This document shows, piece by piece, positions 25,208 to 31,875 of a stretch of 31,875 bases of DNA (position 1 is its first letter; the number at the start of each line of letters is the position of its first letter). Both the position numbers and the translations under genes were made by a program. Source of the DNA: Treponema sp. UBA4326 (GTDB lineage Bacteria; Spirochaetota; Spirochaetia; Treponematales; Treponemataceae); contig DGTW01000048.1 of the NCBI GenBank assembly GCA_002393835.1, positions 1 through 31,875 of the forward strand. The letters run 5' to 3'. The notes under the pieces are model-generated. The model searched no databases and had not been told where the DNA came from. It saw nothing but the letters and a program-made list of their open reading frames with translations.

Positions 25208-25969
25208 CTAAGCCCTCTTAATCTTCCTGAAAATCAGTCTGGGGATTCTCAGGAACATGCCGCAGCAAAGGCGGGTGAATACCCAGCTTATCCGGACATT
25301 GTCCTGAAAAACCCGGAAATTTGAGATTCCGTCGCTGGGATAGGTGACTTTTACAGGGTAAAATTCATAGCGCAGACCGAACCAGATTAATTTGACTAAA
25401 ATCTCAATGTCAAAGCCCATTCTCTGATCGAAACCGTGTTTTTTCATAAAGGCTACAGTTTCGGCAACTGGGTAAATCCTGAAGCCGCACATCGAGTCAG
25501 TGATTCCGCCCTCCCAGGTGACGATGGCGCACCATGTGTTGGCAAATTTCCGCCCGTTCTTTCTGTGGCTTGGAGCTGTCTCATCATACTCGGGGTAGCC
25601 GCAAATTAAGGCTGAAGGGTTTTTCTTTGCTTTCTCAAAGAAGAAGTCTGCCCGGCTTGCATCGTGCTGGCCGTCTGCATCAAGCTGAAGGACATGACTA
25701 AGCCCCAGTTCCTGAGCGCGGAAAGTCCCGGCCTTAAAAGCCCCGCCCTTTCCGCAATTCCGGGGAAGAGTCACTAAGTCCACGAAATCAGGATTGGCAT
25801 TTTTTATCTGAATCAGGCAATTTTTCGTTTCTTCACCGTTTCCGTCATCAACAAGAATGACCTTTACGCCTTTTTCCCGGCAATATGGAGCAAGAGACTC
25901 AACGACTTTCATGCAGGCCTTTCCGTGATTGTAAACGGGAATCAGAAAAGCTGGCTTAAAGTCGCTCAT
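25208..25969 (-). CDS. Family 2 glycosyltransferase (ApeJ N-terminal-part-like)
   Basis: The 253-residue GT-A protein shows FLIPVYNHG (8-16), the nucleotide-binding VILVDDGNGEET, NCGKGGAFKAG, and the metal-binding LQLDADGQHD, followed by GGITDSMCGFRIYP. This layout is that of dolichol-phosphate-mannose-synthase-like GT2 enzymes without C-terminal membrane helices. In APE pathways it is thought to attach a sugar or head group on the cytoplasmic face. AAGGAAG precedes the ATG, which overlaps the preceding ligase stop by four bases (ATGA). Confidence 0.9.
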   Translation of the reverse strand: MSDFKPAFLIPVYNHGKACMKVVESLAPYCREKGVKVILVDDGNGEETKNCLIQIKNANPDFVDLVTLPRNCGKGGAFKAGTFRAQELGLSHVLQLDADGQHDASRADFFFEKAKKNPSALICGYPEYDETAPSHRKNGRKFANTWCAIVTWEGGITDSMCGFRIYPVAETVAFMKKHGFDQRMGFDIEILVKLIWFGLRYEFYPVKVTYPSDGISNFRVFQDNVRISWVFTRLCCGMFLRIPRLIFRKIKRA

Positions 25970-28356
25970 TTTTCTTCCTTCTTTGCGATGTAGCTTCCGC
26001 TTGAATAAGTGCGGCTTCCCGTGAAGTCAGCAATCTCAAAAGAAAGGCGGCTTTTTTCGCCCTCAAATTTGAGTTTGAAAACCACAGTTGAGTCAGGAAG
26101 AATTTTGTCGCTGAATTTAAATCGCTTGATGTCAGGCGTTGAAAGCTCCGTTCCAAAATAACGCTGGGCGAAATGGGCCACAAGGTCAATCTGGGCGACA
26201 GCCGGCAAAAGCTTAAAATCAGGGAAATGTCCGTCAAAATAATCACTTGTTGAAGGAATGAGGACTTCCAGCTCCACTTCTAGGTTTTTGTCGTTTTCCC
26301 GACGGAGCAGGACGGTCTCAGCAGGAATTCCGTGGATATTTTCCGGTGCAAAGAGCTTTTGAATGACCGGCTTTTTCTTTTTTCCCTGCACATCCATGGG
26401 AAGGGCTTCAAGATAACGCCATTTTTTTGGCAAGACCACATTCTCAAAAAATTGAAGGAGGTAGTCGTGGAAGTGGCGGTTAATCAGGTATTTTTCGGTA
26501 TCAGCGAATTTCTTTTTGCCCTCTTCGTTCAAGACCACGGCTGCCGCAAGATACTGACGGCGGTCACTCATGGGAACGACACAGCAGTCAAGGACAAGAC
26601 CGCTCTGGAGCAGTCGGTTTTCAACCTCGGTGACGGAAATGCGCTTTTCTTCGATTTTGACGATGGAATCAGCCCGGCCTTTTAAAATAAAGCGGCCGTC
26701 TTCCTGAATGTCAACCAGGTCTCCTGTGGCAAAACCGGCCGGGTCCTTAATATAGGGCGAAATAATCGTAAGACAGCCGGCCTCGTTCTTCCAGATTTTT
26801 GCGTTGGCAAAAGGTGTCCAAATCTGGCCGTCTTTGGTCTGCTGGCGGTAAGCGATTCCAGAAGTCTCTGTTGAGCCGTAGACTTCCATGGGGCAGAAGC
26901 CGAAAATCTCGCTCGTTCCCTTTGCAACTTCCGGCAAAAGGACGCCTCCGCTGGTGAAAATCCATGGGTTCTTGAGGTTGAGTTTCTCGCCGTCACGCTC
27001 GGCAATCGTTCGTTTGAGGAAGGCAGGAACCGCAATAATCATGTATTCTTCATCGTCCAAAAGCTCAAATTCCTCAGGGAATTCGATTCGTTTTCGGCGG
27101 AAAGGCACTCCAATCGTGAATGGAAGCATCATTGTGAACAAAAGGCCGTAAATGTGGTGCTGGCTCACTGTTGCAACAAGCTTTCGGCTCAAAAATTCCT
27201 CGCCCCACTGGCTCAGGACAAAGGCATTGTCAGCCTCAAATTCGGTGAGCCGCTGGGGAACGGTCTTGGGATGCCCTGTAGTTCCCGAAGTGTACATCAT
27301 GATTCGGGAAGAGTCAGCATCAATTTTTGGAGTATCGCAGATTTCTGAATCAGAAAGAGAAATTTCTTCATTTATAATAGAAGGAATGAAATCAGCATTT
27401 TCGATTTTTTTGCCTTCAACTTCAGTCTGGTCTGTCAAAAAGCGGATGCTCGAATCAGAACGGATTTCCGCAATAAAATTCGGGCTGATGTTGGCCGTGA
27501 GCAGGATTTCTTTTTTACACTGAAGAAGGGCCGCAAAAGTACAGATGAAATACCAGTAGTCCTCGCAGTGCAGAATCCATTTTTCGCAATCATCATGAGC
27601 CTTGATGAAACGGCGGACTTTCGCGCTTCCCTTTAAAAAATCGCCCCAGGTAAGGTATTTTTTGTCGCTCCATTTGCGCTCGTAGCACATAATCATATCT
27701 TTGCTGTGAGAAGCTGCATTGAATTGTGAAAGAGGAATTGACTTTGGCATTTTTGAATTTACGACCTTTCTGACTATGAATTCAACGGAAAAAAGCAGGC
27801 CCATCAAAAAATAGGCGATTCCTCCGTTGTAAAGAGACCACATTTTATCATTTTTTGAAAAGACTGTGTACACCGCAGCCGAGCCATTGAGGATAAAAAA
27901 TACGCACCAAATCAGCGTGACCTTAAAGCAATAATTTTCTACCCGACGGGCAATCATTGAAGAGCTGAGTTTTTTATCGGCAAGACAGGCAAATCGAAAG
28001 CAGATGTTAGGGCCGATAAAGAGGGTCGAGCCGAATGTGAACAAAAAAATCACATTCATTAAAACAGGATAGAGTTTTATAAAAAAAGTCTGGCCGGTAG
28101 CAAGGCAGATAAGCCCCGCAAAAAGAAGAAGGCTTGCGCTCACAAGCAGCCTTAAATTCTGCCTGAGCCTTGCTGGAAGCGATTTACCCCCCTCACCAGT
28201 CTTTCCCGTCGCCATAAGCAGGTAAAGCAGGGCGATAAAGACAATAAAAAGCGAGAAAACTTTGGCCGGAACATGGAAAATCACCAGGCAGGAGAAAACC
28301 ACGACCGGGTATAAAACAGAGAGAATTACGAAAAAGATTCGGGGGAGGATTCTCAT
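25966..28356 (-). CDS. Three-domain fusion: COG4648-like membrane domain, AMP-dependent acyl ligase, hotdog dehydratase (ApeG-ApeH-ApeI-like)
   Basis: The 796-residue protein has several membrane helices in residues 5-195, with the look of the COG4648 membrane proteins found in APE clusters (RIFFVILSVLYPVVVFSCLV, then helices near 70-115, 145-165 and 178-198). Residues about 205-670 form an adenylating enzyme: YTSGTTGHPK (355-364), SGGVLLPE (469-476), YGSTET (493-498), GDL (545-547) and a lysine-rich end (DVQGKKKK). Residues about 690-796 resemble a FabA/FabZ-type hotdog domain with DYFDGHFPDFKLLPAVAQID (His710). It should activate an aryl or fatty acid and load it onto the carrier proteins at the membrane, with the hotdog domain dehydrating or hydrolysing ACP-bound intermediates. 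The equivalent genes are separate in Escherichia clusters. Confidence 0.85.
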   Translation of the reverse strand: MRILPRIFFVILSVLYPVVVFSCLVIFHVPAKVFSLFIVFIALLYLLMATGKTGEGGKSLPARLRQNLRLLVSASLLLFAGLICLATGQTFFIKLYPVLMNVIFLFTFGSTLFIGPNICFRFACLADKKLSSSMIARRVENYCFKVTLIWCVFFILNGSAAVYTVFSKNDKMWSLYNGGIAYFLMGLLFSVEFIVRKVVNSKMPKSIPLSQFNAASHSKDMIMCYERKWSDKKYLTWGDFLKGSAKVRRFIKAHDDCEKWILHCEDYWYFICTFAALLQCKKEILLTANISPNFIAEIRSDSSIRFLTDQTEVEGKKIENADFIPSIINEEISLSDSEICDTPKIDADSSRIMMYTSGTTGHPKTVPQRLTEFEADNAFVLSQWGEEFLSRKLVATVSQHHIYGLLFTMMLPFTIGVPFRRKRIEFPEEFELLDDEEYMIIAVPAFLKRTIAERDGEKLNLKNPWIFTSGGVLLPEVAKGTSEIFGFCPMEVYGSTETSGIAYRQQTKDGQIWTPFANAKIWKNEAGCLTIISPYIKDPAGFATGDLVDIQEDGRFILKGRADSIVKIEEKRISVTEVENRLLQSGLVLDCCVVPMSDRRQYLAAAVVLNEEGKKKFADTEKYLINRHFHDYLLQFFENVVLPKKWRYLEALPMDVQGKKKKPVIQKLFAPENIHGIPAETVLLRRENDKNLEVELEVLIPSTSDYFDGHFPDFKLLPAVAQIDLVAHFAQRYFGTELSTPDIKRFKFSDKILPDSTVVFKLKFEGEKSRLSFEIADFTGSRTYSSGSYIAKKEEK

Positions 28357-28394
28357 CTGGAACGGCTCCGCACGGATGGATTTTCTGTTCGCCG

Positions 28395-28637
28395 CTATTT
28401 TGTAAGCGGTTCAAGGATATTCACGACATCCTGAACTGTTTTTACTGACTTGAAAAGCTCCGGCTCAATTTTTCCGTCGATGTATGGCTTCATTTTAACA
28501 ATCAGCTCAACCGCATCGATTGAATCCAGGTCCAGATCCACACCGATGTTTGCCTCTGGCTTGATGTCAGCTTCTTCGATGTCAAAGTCGTTTACGAGAG
28601 TTTCTTTGAGTTTTGCGTAAATTTCGTCTTTAGTCAT
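28395..28637 (-). CDS. Acyl carrier protein (ApeF-like)
   Basis: The 80-residue acidic helical protein carries the phosphopantetheine site in DLDLDSIDAVEL (serine at residue 39). It should hold acyl intermediates for the ligase and acyltransferases. AAGGAA lies upstream of the ATG. It starts 22 bases after the other carrier protein and ends 38 bases before the fusion ligase; paired carrier proteins are typical of APE clusters. Confidence 0.92.
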   Translation of the reverse strand: MTKDEIYAKLKETLVNDFDIEEADIKPEANIGVDLDLDSIDAVELIVKMKPYIDGKIEPELFKSVKTVQDVVNILEPLTK

Positions 28638-28659
28638 TTAGATGTTCCTTCCTGTTGCC

Positions 28660-28926
28660 TTATGCGTTTTTTGCCTGTTCTGACGAGATGAATTCTGCGA
28701 GGGCATTTACCGAAGCAAAATGCTGTCTGGTTTCTGCACTTTCTGCGTTAAATTTTACGCCGAATCGCTTTTTGAGGGCAACGCCAAGTTCCAGAGCATC
28801 GATTGAGTCCAATCCCAGACCAGTTCCAAAAATAGGCTCGGAATCCACGATATTCTCCGGGGTAATATCTTCAAGTTCCAAAGAAGAAACAATACATTCC
28901 TTAATTTGCTGTTTGAGTTCGTCCAT
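28660..28926 (-). CDS. Acyl carrier protein (ApeE-like)
   Basis: The 88-residue protein has the carrier motif GLGLDSIDALELG with the phosphopantetheine serine at residue 40. It is clearly different from the next carrier protein (for example GVALKKRFGVKFNAES against IVKMKPYIDGKIEPEL), so the two probably play different roles, such as starter loading and elongation. AGGA precedes the ATG. Confidence 0.92.
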   Translation of the reverse strand: MDELKQQIKECIVSSLELEDITPENIVDSEPIFGTGLGLDSIDALELGVALKKRFGVKFNAESAETRQHFASVNALAEFISSEQAKNA

Positions 28927-28987
28927 GATAGTTCCTGTATGCTTAAAATATCCTATTATTATAAAAGAATAGACTTAAAAGGTCAAA

Positions 28988-29833
28988 CTAGCTGTAAATT
29001 TTGATGAATTCCCTGTTGTTTTCATCTGCCAGAATTGTAGCGAGACGAGCCGTGATTCTTTTTGCGGCGGCCGGTGACGGCATTTCCTTGTACTCGTTCG
29101 GGTGGACACTTTCTTTTATGTGAAGGTCGTAGTGATAGCAGTGCCGTGTATTGTAGCGCAGCATTGGATCATGTTTTCTCAGACCCCGCTTGTCGTTTCC
29201 GCCAATGTAAACCGGCACGATGGGACAAGAAGAAGCCAGGGCAACCCTGGCCGCGCCTTTTTTGAACTTGTTCTGTCCAGAGGGAAGGGAGCGGGTTCCC
29301 TCGGGGAAAATAATCAGATTGCTTCCGGCTTTGAGTGAAGCCAGGCATTTTTCCATAATTTCTTCGTAAGAAAGGGAATTCGGAATATAAAGCTTGCTTG
29401 CGATAATGTGAACGATGTTTTTTCCCACAAGGTATGAATTCACGATGCAGTCAGCATCTGGAATGAGGGAAATGAGCATGACCACATCAAGCAGAGACGG
29501 ATGGTTTGCCACGACAATGCTTGATTTAAGGGAGCGGAACTTTTTTTTGTCAGCCGTCGTCAGGTGTGAGGCCCTGATTAGAGTCATAAAACAGACGAAA
29601 AAGCGGAACATAATCGAAATGAAGTGGTGTCCGGCCTTTCTGAAACGGTCTTTCTGCCAGAAAAAGAGCTTCATAAAAGGAAAAGCGATAATCGATATAA
29701 AAATCGTTCCCAGCCCGAAAAGAGTAAAAGAGAGAATTTTTGCGAAAATATGCCAGCAATAGAGCGGGTAATTTTTGACGGGAGGAGGATTCTCAAAGCT
29801 GTAGATGTTTTCGACTGGGGAATTTTCTGGCAT
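28988..29833 (-). CDS. PlsC-type 1-acylglycerol-3-phosphate-like acyltransferase (ApeD-like)
   Basis: The 281-residue membrane enzyme has a hydrophobic N-terminal region (about 28-60), the catalytic H-x4-D motif in NHPSLLD (110-116), and FPEGTRS (176-182), followed by KKGAARVALASSCPIVPVYIGG. All key residues are present, unlike in the LpxL-like enzyme of the same operon. It probably moves an acyl chain onto a lipid anchor. No clear ribosome site precedes the ATG at 29833; TAGAAT (29840-29845, minus) lies six bases upstream of it. The GC-rich repeat at 29867-29968 separates it from the preceding gene. Confidence 0.88.
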   Translation of the reverse strand: MPENSPVENIYSFENPPPVKNYPLYCWHIFAKILSFTLFGLGTIFISIIAFPFMKLFFWQKDRFRKAGHHFISIMFRFFVCFMTLIRASHLTTADKKKFRSLKSSIVVANHPSLLDVVMLISLIPDADCIVNSYLVGKNIVHIIASKLYIPNSLSYEEIMEKCLASLKAGSNLIIFPEGTRSLPSGQNKFKKGAARVALASSCPIVPVYIGGNDKRGLRKHDPMLRYNTRHCYHYDLHIKESVHPNEYKEMPSPAAAKRITARLATILADENNREFIKIYS

Positions 29834-29866
29834 GTTATTATTCTATCTTAAATATTTGATTTTTTA

Positions 29867-29968
29867 AAGGGCGCAGATTAACTGGCAACAGCCCTTCCGT
29901 GGCTCGGTGCCCTCGGTCGCCCCGTCCTTCGCTCCAGGCTCAGTAAAGGGCGACTGGCTTCGCCACCA
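29867..29968. repeat. GC-rich intergenic palindromic element
   Basis: The gap before the PlsC-type gene is markedly GC-rich. It contains GTCGCCC (29916-29922) against GGGCGAC (29948-29954), a GGCTTCGCC palindrome, and AAAGGGCG at both ends. It runs into the end of the ketosynthase-like gene, which it appears to supply with its last codons. It resembles REP-type dispersed repeats, but no other full copy is in the window. Confidence 0.5.
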
Positions 29969-30616
29969 CTACACGGCTGGCGCGGCATTTTCCAGATATT
30001 CAAGGAAGTCTACCGGCTTTGCAAGCAGAAGTTTTTCATCGCTCAAATCCACTTCGATTGAACCCTGGCTTTTCTCGCCCGAAAGCAGGCAGGCAAAGGC
30101 AATGGGGCTTTCTTCTATATAGTTCTTGCAATTCTTGTATTCTTCCGGGATTTTTTCATCGGCATAAGCAAAAATCACGCTTTTCTCCGAGCCGGATAAA
30201 ATTGTGCCCGAAGCGGCGATAAAAGCAGATAAAAAATTATCCTCGCTGGGGTAAATCGCCGTGTATCCGGCCTTCATGCCAAGGGCAATCGTGGCGGCAG
30301 CAGGAGGAGTGTTAAAAACCGAAAGCGAAAATGGGGCTGGAAGCACGGCGGCATCTTCAACCAGACCCTTGTTAATTTTAAGCTGGCGGGCAATTTCTCC
30401 CCTGAAGGAGGCGAAAGTCAGCTTTGAAGAAAAGAAAGTTTTTTTAAGCTCTTCGCCGCCGCTTTCACTCAAATCATGAAGGACTTCAATGGTCATGCGG
30501 GTAAGCTGAGAAAGCCTGCGCCGGAACAAAGAGTCCACATATTCAAGCTTAGGCTGCTCACCAGGATTTTCAGGAGAAGGCTGATATTTTGAAAATTTTG
30601 TTACATAAATCGTCAT
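29969..30616 (-). CDS. Ketosynthase-like protein of APE clusters (ApeC-like), probably non-catalytic
   Basis: The start is placed at the ATG at 30616 (MTIYVTKFSKYQ), 215 residues; a GTG five codons upstream lies in an AT-rich repeat. No ribosome site precedes either. LTFASFRGEIARQLKI and FSLSVFNTPPAAATIA (101-116 counting from the GTG) match the N-terminal half-domain of ketosynthase-like proteins in aryl-polyene clusters, where the second block usually reads FSLSVHNA. The usual His is Phe here, no active-site Cys is in place, and the C-terminal catalytic half is missing. A chain-length-factor or scaffolding role is inferred. The last residues (APAV) are encoded in the GC-rich element. Confidence 0.75.
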   Translation of the reverse strand: MTIYVTKFSKYQPSPENPGEQPKLEYVDSLFRRRLSQLTRMTIEVLHDLSESGGEELKKTFFSSKLTFASFRGEIARQLKINKGLVEDAAVLPAPFSLSVFNTPPAAATIALGMKAGYTAIYPSEDNFLSAFIAASGTILSGSEKSVIFAYADEKIPEEYKNCKNYIEESPIAFACLLSGEKSQGSIEVDLSDEKLLLAKPVDFLEYLENAAPAV

Positions 30617-30627
30617 AGTCAGTTTAG

Positions 30628-30695
30628 ACACGAATTACACTAATTACACTAATTTTTAATTTGTGTTAATTCGAATAATTTGTGTTAATTCGTGT
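30628..30695. repeat. AT-rich foldback repeat between methyltransferase and ketosynthase-like genes
   Basis: ACACGAATTACAC (30628-30640) faces GTGTTAATTCGTGT (30682-30695) as an inverted repeat with one extra base. Inside are a nine-base tandem duplication AATTACACT (30633-30650) and two identical 16-base copies of AATTTGTGTTAATTCG (30658-30673, 30677-30692). It fills almost the whole gap. Confidence 0.7.
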
Positions 30696-30697
30696 TT

Positions 30698-31816
30698 TTA
30701 CTTTTTCCTAAAATTCAGTATTGAATAGAAATTGCTTCCCAAGTTGTGGTGAGCTGTCACCAGGCGGAAACCGGCTTTTTCGATTGCCTCCACAAGCTCT
30801 CCGTAGCGGTACATTTTGCTGTTTCCGTTGGCAATGCAGGTAAAGTAGAGGCTGGTGGCCTGCAGGGCGTAGCTTTCGCCCTCGAACTTCTGCATGTCCC
30901 ACAAAGGCTCCATAACGAAGACATCGCAGTTTTCGTCCACGGAATTGTAAATCTTAGTGAGGATTTTTGTAATCTGGTGCAGGCTGAAGCAGTCAAGGAA
31001 CTGGCTCATCCATACGGCGTCTGCACCGGCGGGAAGCTTAGTGTTCACATCAAGGACATTACCGCTTACAAAGCTGATTCTGTCGGCAAATCCGGCATCT
31101 TTTGCATTCTTTTCGGCAACGGCCGTCTGCCCCGGAAGGTCAACTATTGAAACATGAACATCTTTGTCATATTTGCAGGAAGCGATTGCCCACTTTCCCG
31201 TGTTTCCGCCGATGTCAAACAAGTGCTTAGGCTTCTTTGCGTAAACGATTGGCAGGGCTTCAGGGAAAGCAACATCAGAATAGAAGTGGTCGAATTCAAA
31301 CCAGGATTTCTTTTCCCGCTCGGGCAAGGTCGATAGAGCTTCGTAAACCGTAGTCCATTTGTCGCCGAAGACTTTGAGGCCCTCAGGCTTTCCGTTTTTG
31401 ATTGAATCAATCAGGTTGAAGGCACCCTTGTAGCAGATATCGTTGGTAAAGTTGAAATTGACTTTTGTGAGGTCGTCTTCAAGGAGGAACCAGCCCACCT
31501 TTCCGAGGACGAGTTTGCCCAAGCCAGAAGCGCTTTCGTCATCTGTGGCATCAGGATTGATTTTGAGGACTCCCATTCCCAGAGCCATCTCACAAAGGAC
31601 GCCGACACCATACTCTGAAATGCCTGAAGCCTGGGCAAGTTCTTTGATTGTGATTCCCTCGTCGCCGCTGTCAGAAATTTTCTGTAAAAGACCGAGTTCT
31701 ATGAGTGCCCTTATTGCCTGAAAAGTCATGGGCGAAAACGCGATTCTCTGTGCCTCAAATTTAGCATCAATCGCACGAATTTTATCACTATAATAACTTT
31801 TATTTTCCATTTTCAT
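30698..31816 (-). CDS. SAM-dependent O-methyltransferase, acetylserotonin/hydroxyneurosporene type (ApeB-like)
   Basis: The 372-residue protein starts with a winged-helix dimerisation domain (FSPMTFQAIRALIELGLLQK, then IKELAQASGISEYGVGVLCE, 27-76). A Rossmann methyltransferase domain follows, with motif I FDIGGNTGKWA (200-210), VDLPG and FVSGNVLD. Bacterial enzymes of this type methylate phenolic hydroxyls. In APE and flexirubin clusters such a protein decorates the aryl head. It is the first gene of the operon. No ribosome site precedes the ATG at 31816, and TATAAT (minus, 31824-31829) lies seven bases before it, so the message may be leaderless. An ATG two codons downstream is an alternative. 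Confidence 0.85.
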   Translation of the reverse strand: MKMENKSYYSDKIRAIDAKFEAQRIAFSPMTFQAIRALIELGLLQKISDSGDEGITIKELAQASGISEYGVGVLCEMALGMGVLKINPDATDDESASGLGKLVLGKVGWFLLEDDLTKVNFNFTNDICYKGAFNLIDSIKNGKPEGLKVFGDKWTTVYEALSTLPEREKKSWFEFDHFYSDVAFPEALPIVYAKKPKHLFDIGGNTGKWAIASCKYDKDVHVSIVDLPGQTAVAEKNAKDAGFADRISFVSGNVLDVNTKLPAGADAVWMSQFLDCFSLHQITKILTKIYNSVDENCDVFVMEPLWDMQKFEGESYALQATSLYFTCIANGNSKMYRYGELVEAIEKAGFRLVTAHHNLGSNFYSILNFRKK

Positions 31817-31844
31817 AAATTAAATTATATGCTAAAATCAAATT
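31817..31844. promoter_or_regulatory. 28-base divergent promoter with two -10 elements close to their start codons
   Basis: TATAAT on the minus strand (31824-31829) lies seven bases before the methyltransferase ATG. On the plus strand TGCTAAAAT (31830-31838), an extended -10, lies six bases before the ATG at 31845. Each -35 would fall in or at the edge of the opposite gene. Confidence 0.45.
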
Positions 31845-31875
31845 ATGTTAAAGGGAAGAAATTTAATCAAACCAA
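31845..31875 (+). CDS. Start of a divergent gene cut by the window edge
   Basis: Ten codons are visible, reading MLKGRNLIKP. They are reminiscent of the start of carbamoyltransferases such as PyrB, but too short for a family call. No ribosome site is present; the -10 placement suggests a leaderless start. It could also be a chance frame with the true start outside the window. Confidence 0.3.
   Translation, partial: MLKGRNLIKP

Noticed and set aside
1..31875. tRNA or rRNA genes, transposases, integrases or phage genes
   Set aside because: None was recognised on either strand; the repeats found are short and lack any associated transposase.

Overview
The window most likely comes from a host-associated or gut/rumen Treponema-type spirochaete. 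The arguments are a giant membrane-anchored coiled-coil protein of the kind databases call SpiroCoCo, a CarD-family regulator directly coupled to ispD and ispF, a BB0727/TP0108-like phosphofructokinase, and many envelope proteins typical of treponemes. No tRNA, rRNA, CRISPR array, transposase or phage gene was seen.

Left part (1-7013): the 3' end of a six-hairpin glycoside hydrolase runs into a roughly 100-base foldback that separates it from a convergent phosphofructokinase gene. Next comes a DEAD-box RNA helicase with an acidic N-terminus, a DbpA-like RNA-binding domain and an RG-rich tail. Its leader of about 170 bases contains four small hairpins. Divergent from it is the overlapping carD-ispD-ispF operon, whose first gene has an extended -10 element placed so close to the ATG that the mRNA may be leaderless.

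Middle part (7014-24152, all on the minus strand): read in the direction of transcription, there is first a lipoprotein resembling the leukocidin/VCC family of beta-pore formers, with its own promoter and terminator. Then follows a six-gene envelope operon (unknown exported protein, large TPR protein, outer-membrane-barrel-like protein, ExbB/TolQ, ExbD/TolR, TonB-like protein). After it come a HAD phosphatase and the 2002-residue coiled-coil protein, whose centre is made of about 70 tandem 11-residue (hendecad) repeats. The Exb operon looks like a proton-motive-force-driven machine linking inner membrane, periplasm and outer membrane.

Right part (24256-31816, minus strand): an eight-gene operon resembles the front half of aryl-polyene (APE) clusters. 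It holds an O-methyltransferase, a non-catalytic ketosynthase-like protein, a PlsC-type acyltransferase, two acyl carrier proteins, a fusion of a COG4648-like membrane domain with an AMP-ligase and a hotdog dehydratase, a family 2 glycosyltransferase and an LpxL-like acyltransferase. The chain-elongating ketosynthase, ketoreductase, LolA and exporter genes of known APE clusters are not in the window, so the operon may make a different lipid or depend on genes elsewhere. It starts 28 bases from a divergent gene at the right edge. Two intergenic repeats bracket the ketosynthase-like gene.

All family assignments are from reading motifs and general family knowledge; no database search was run.
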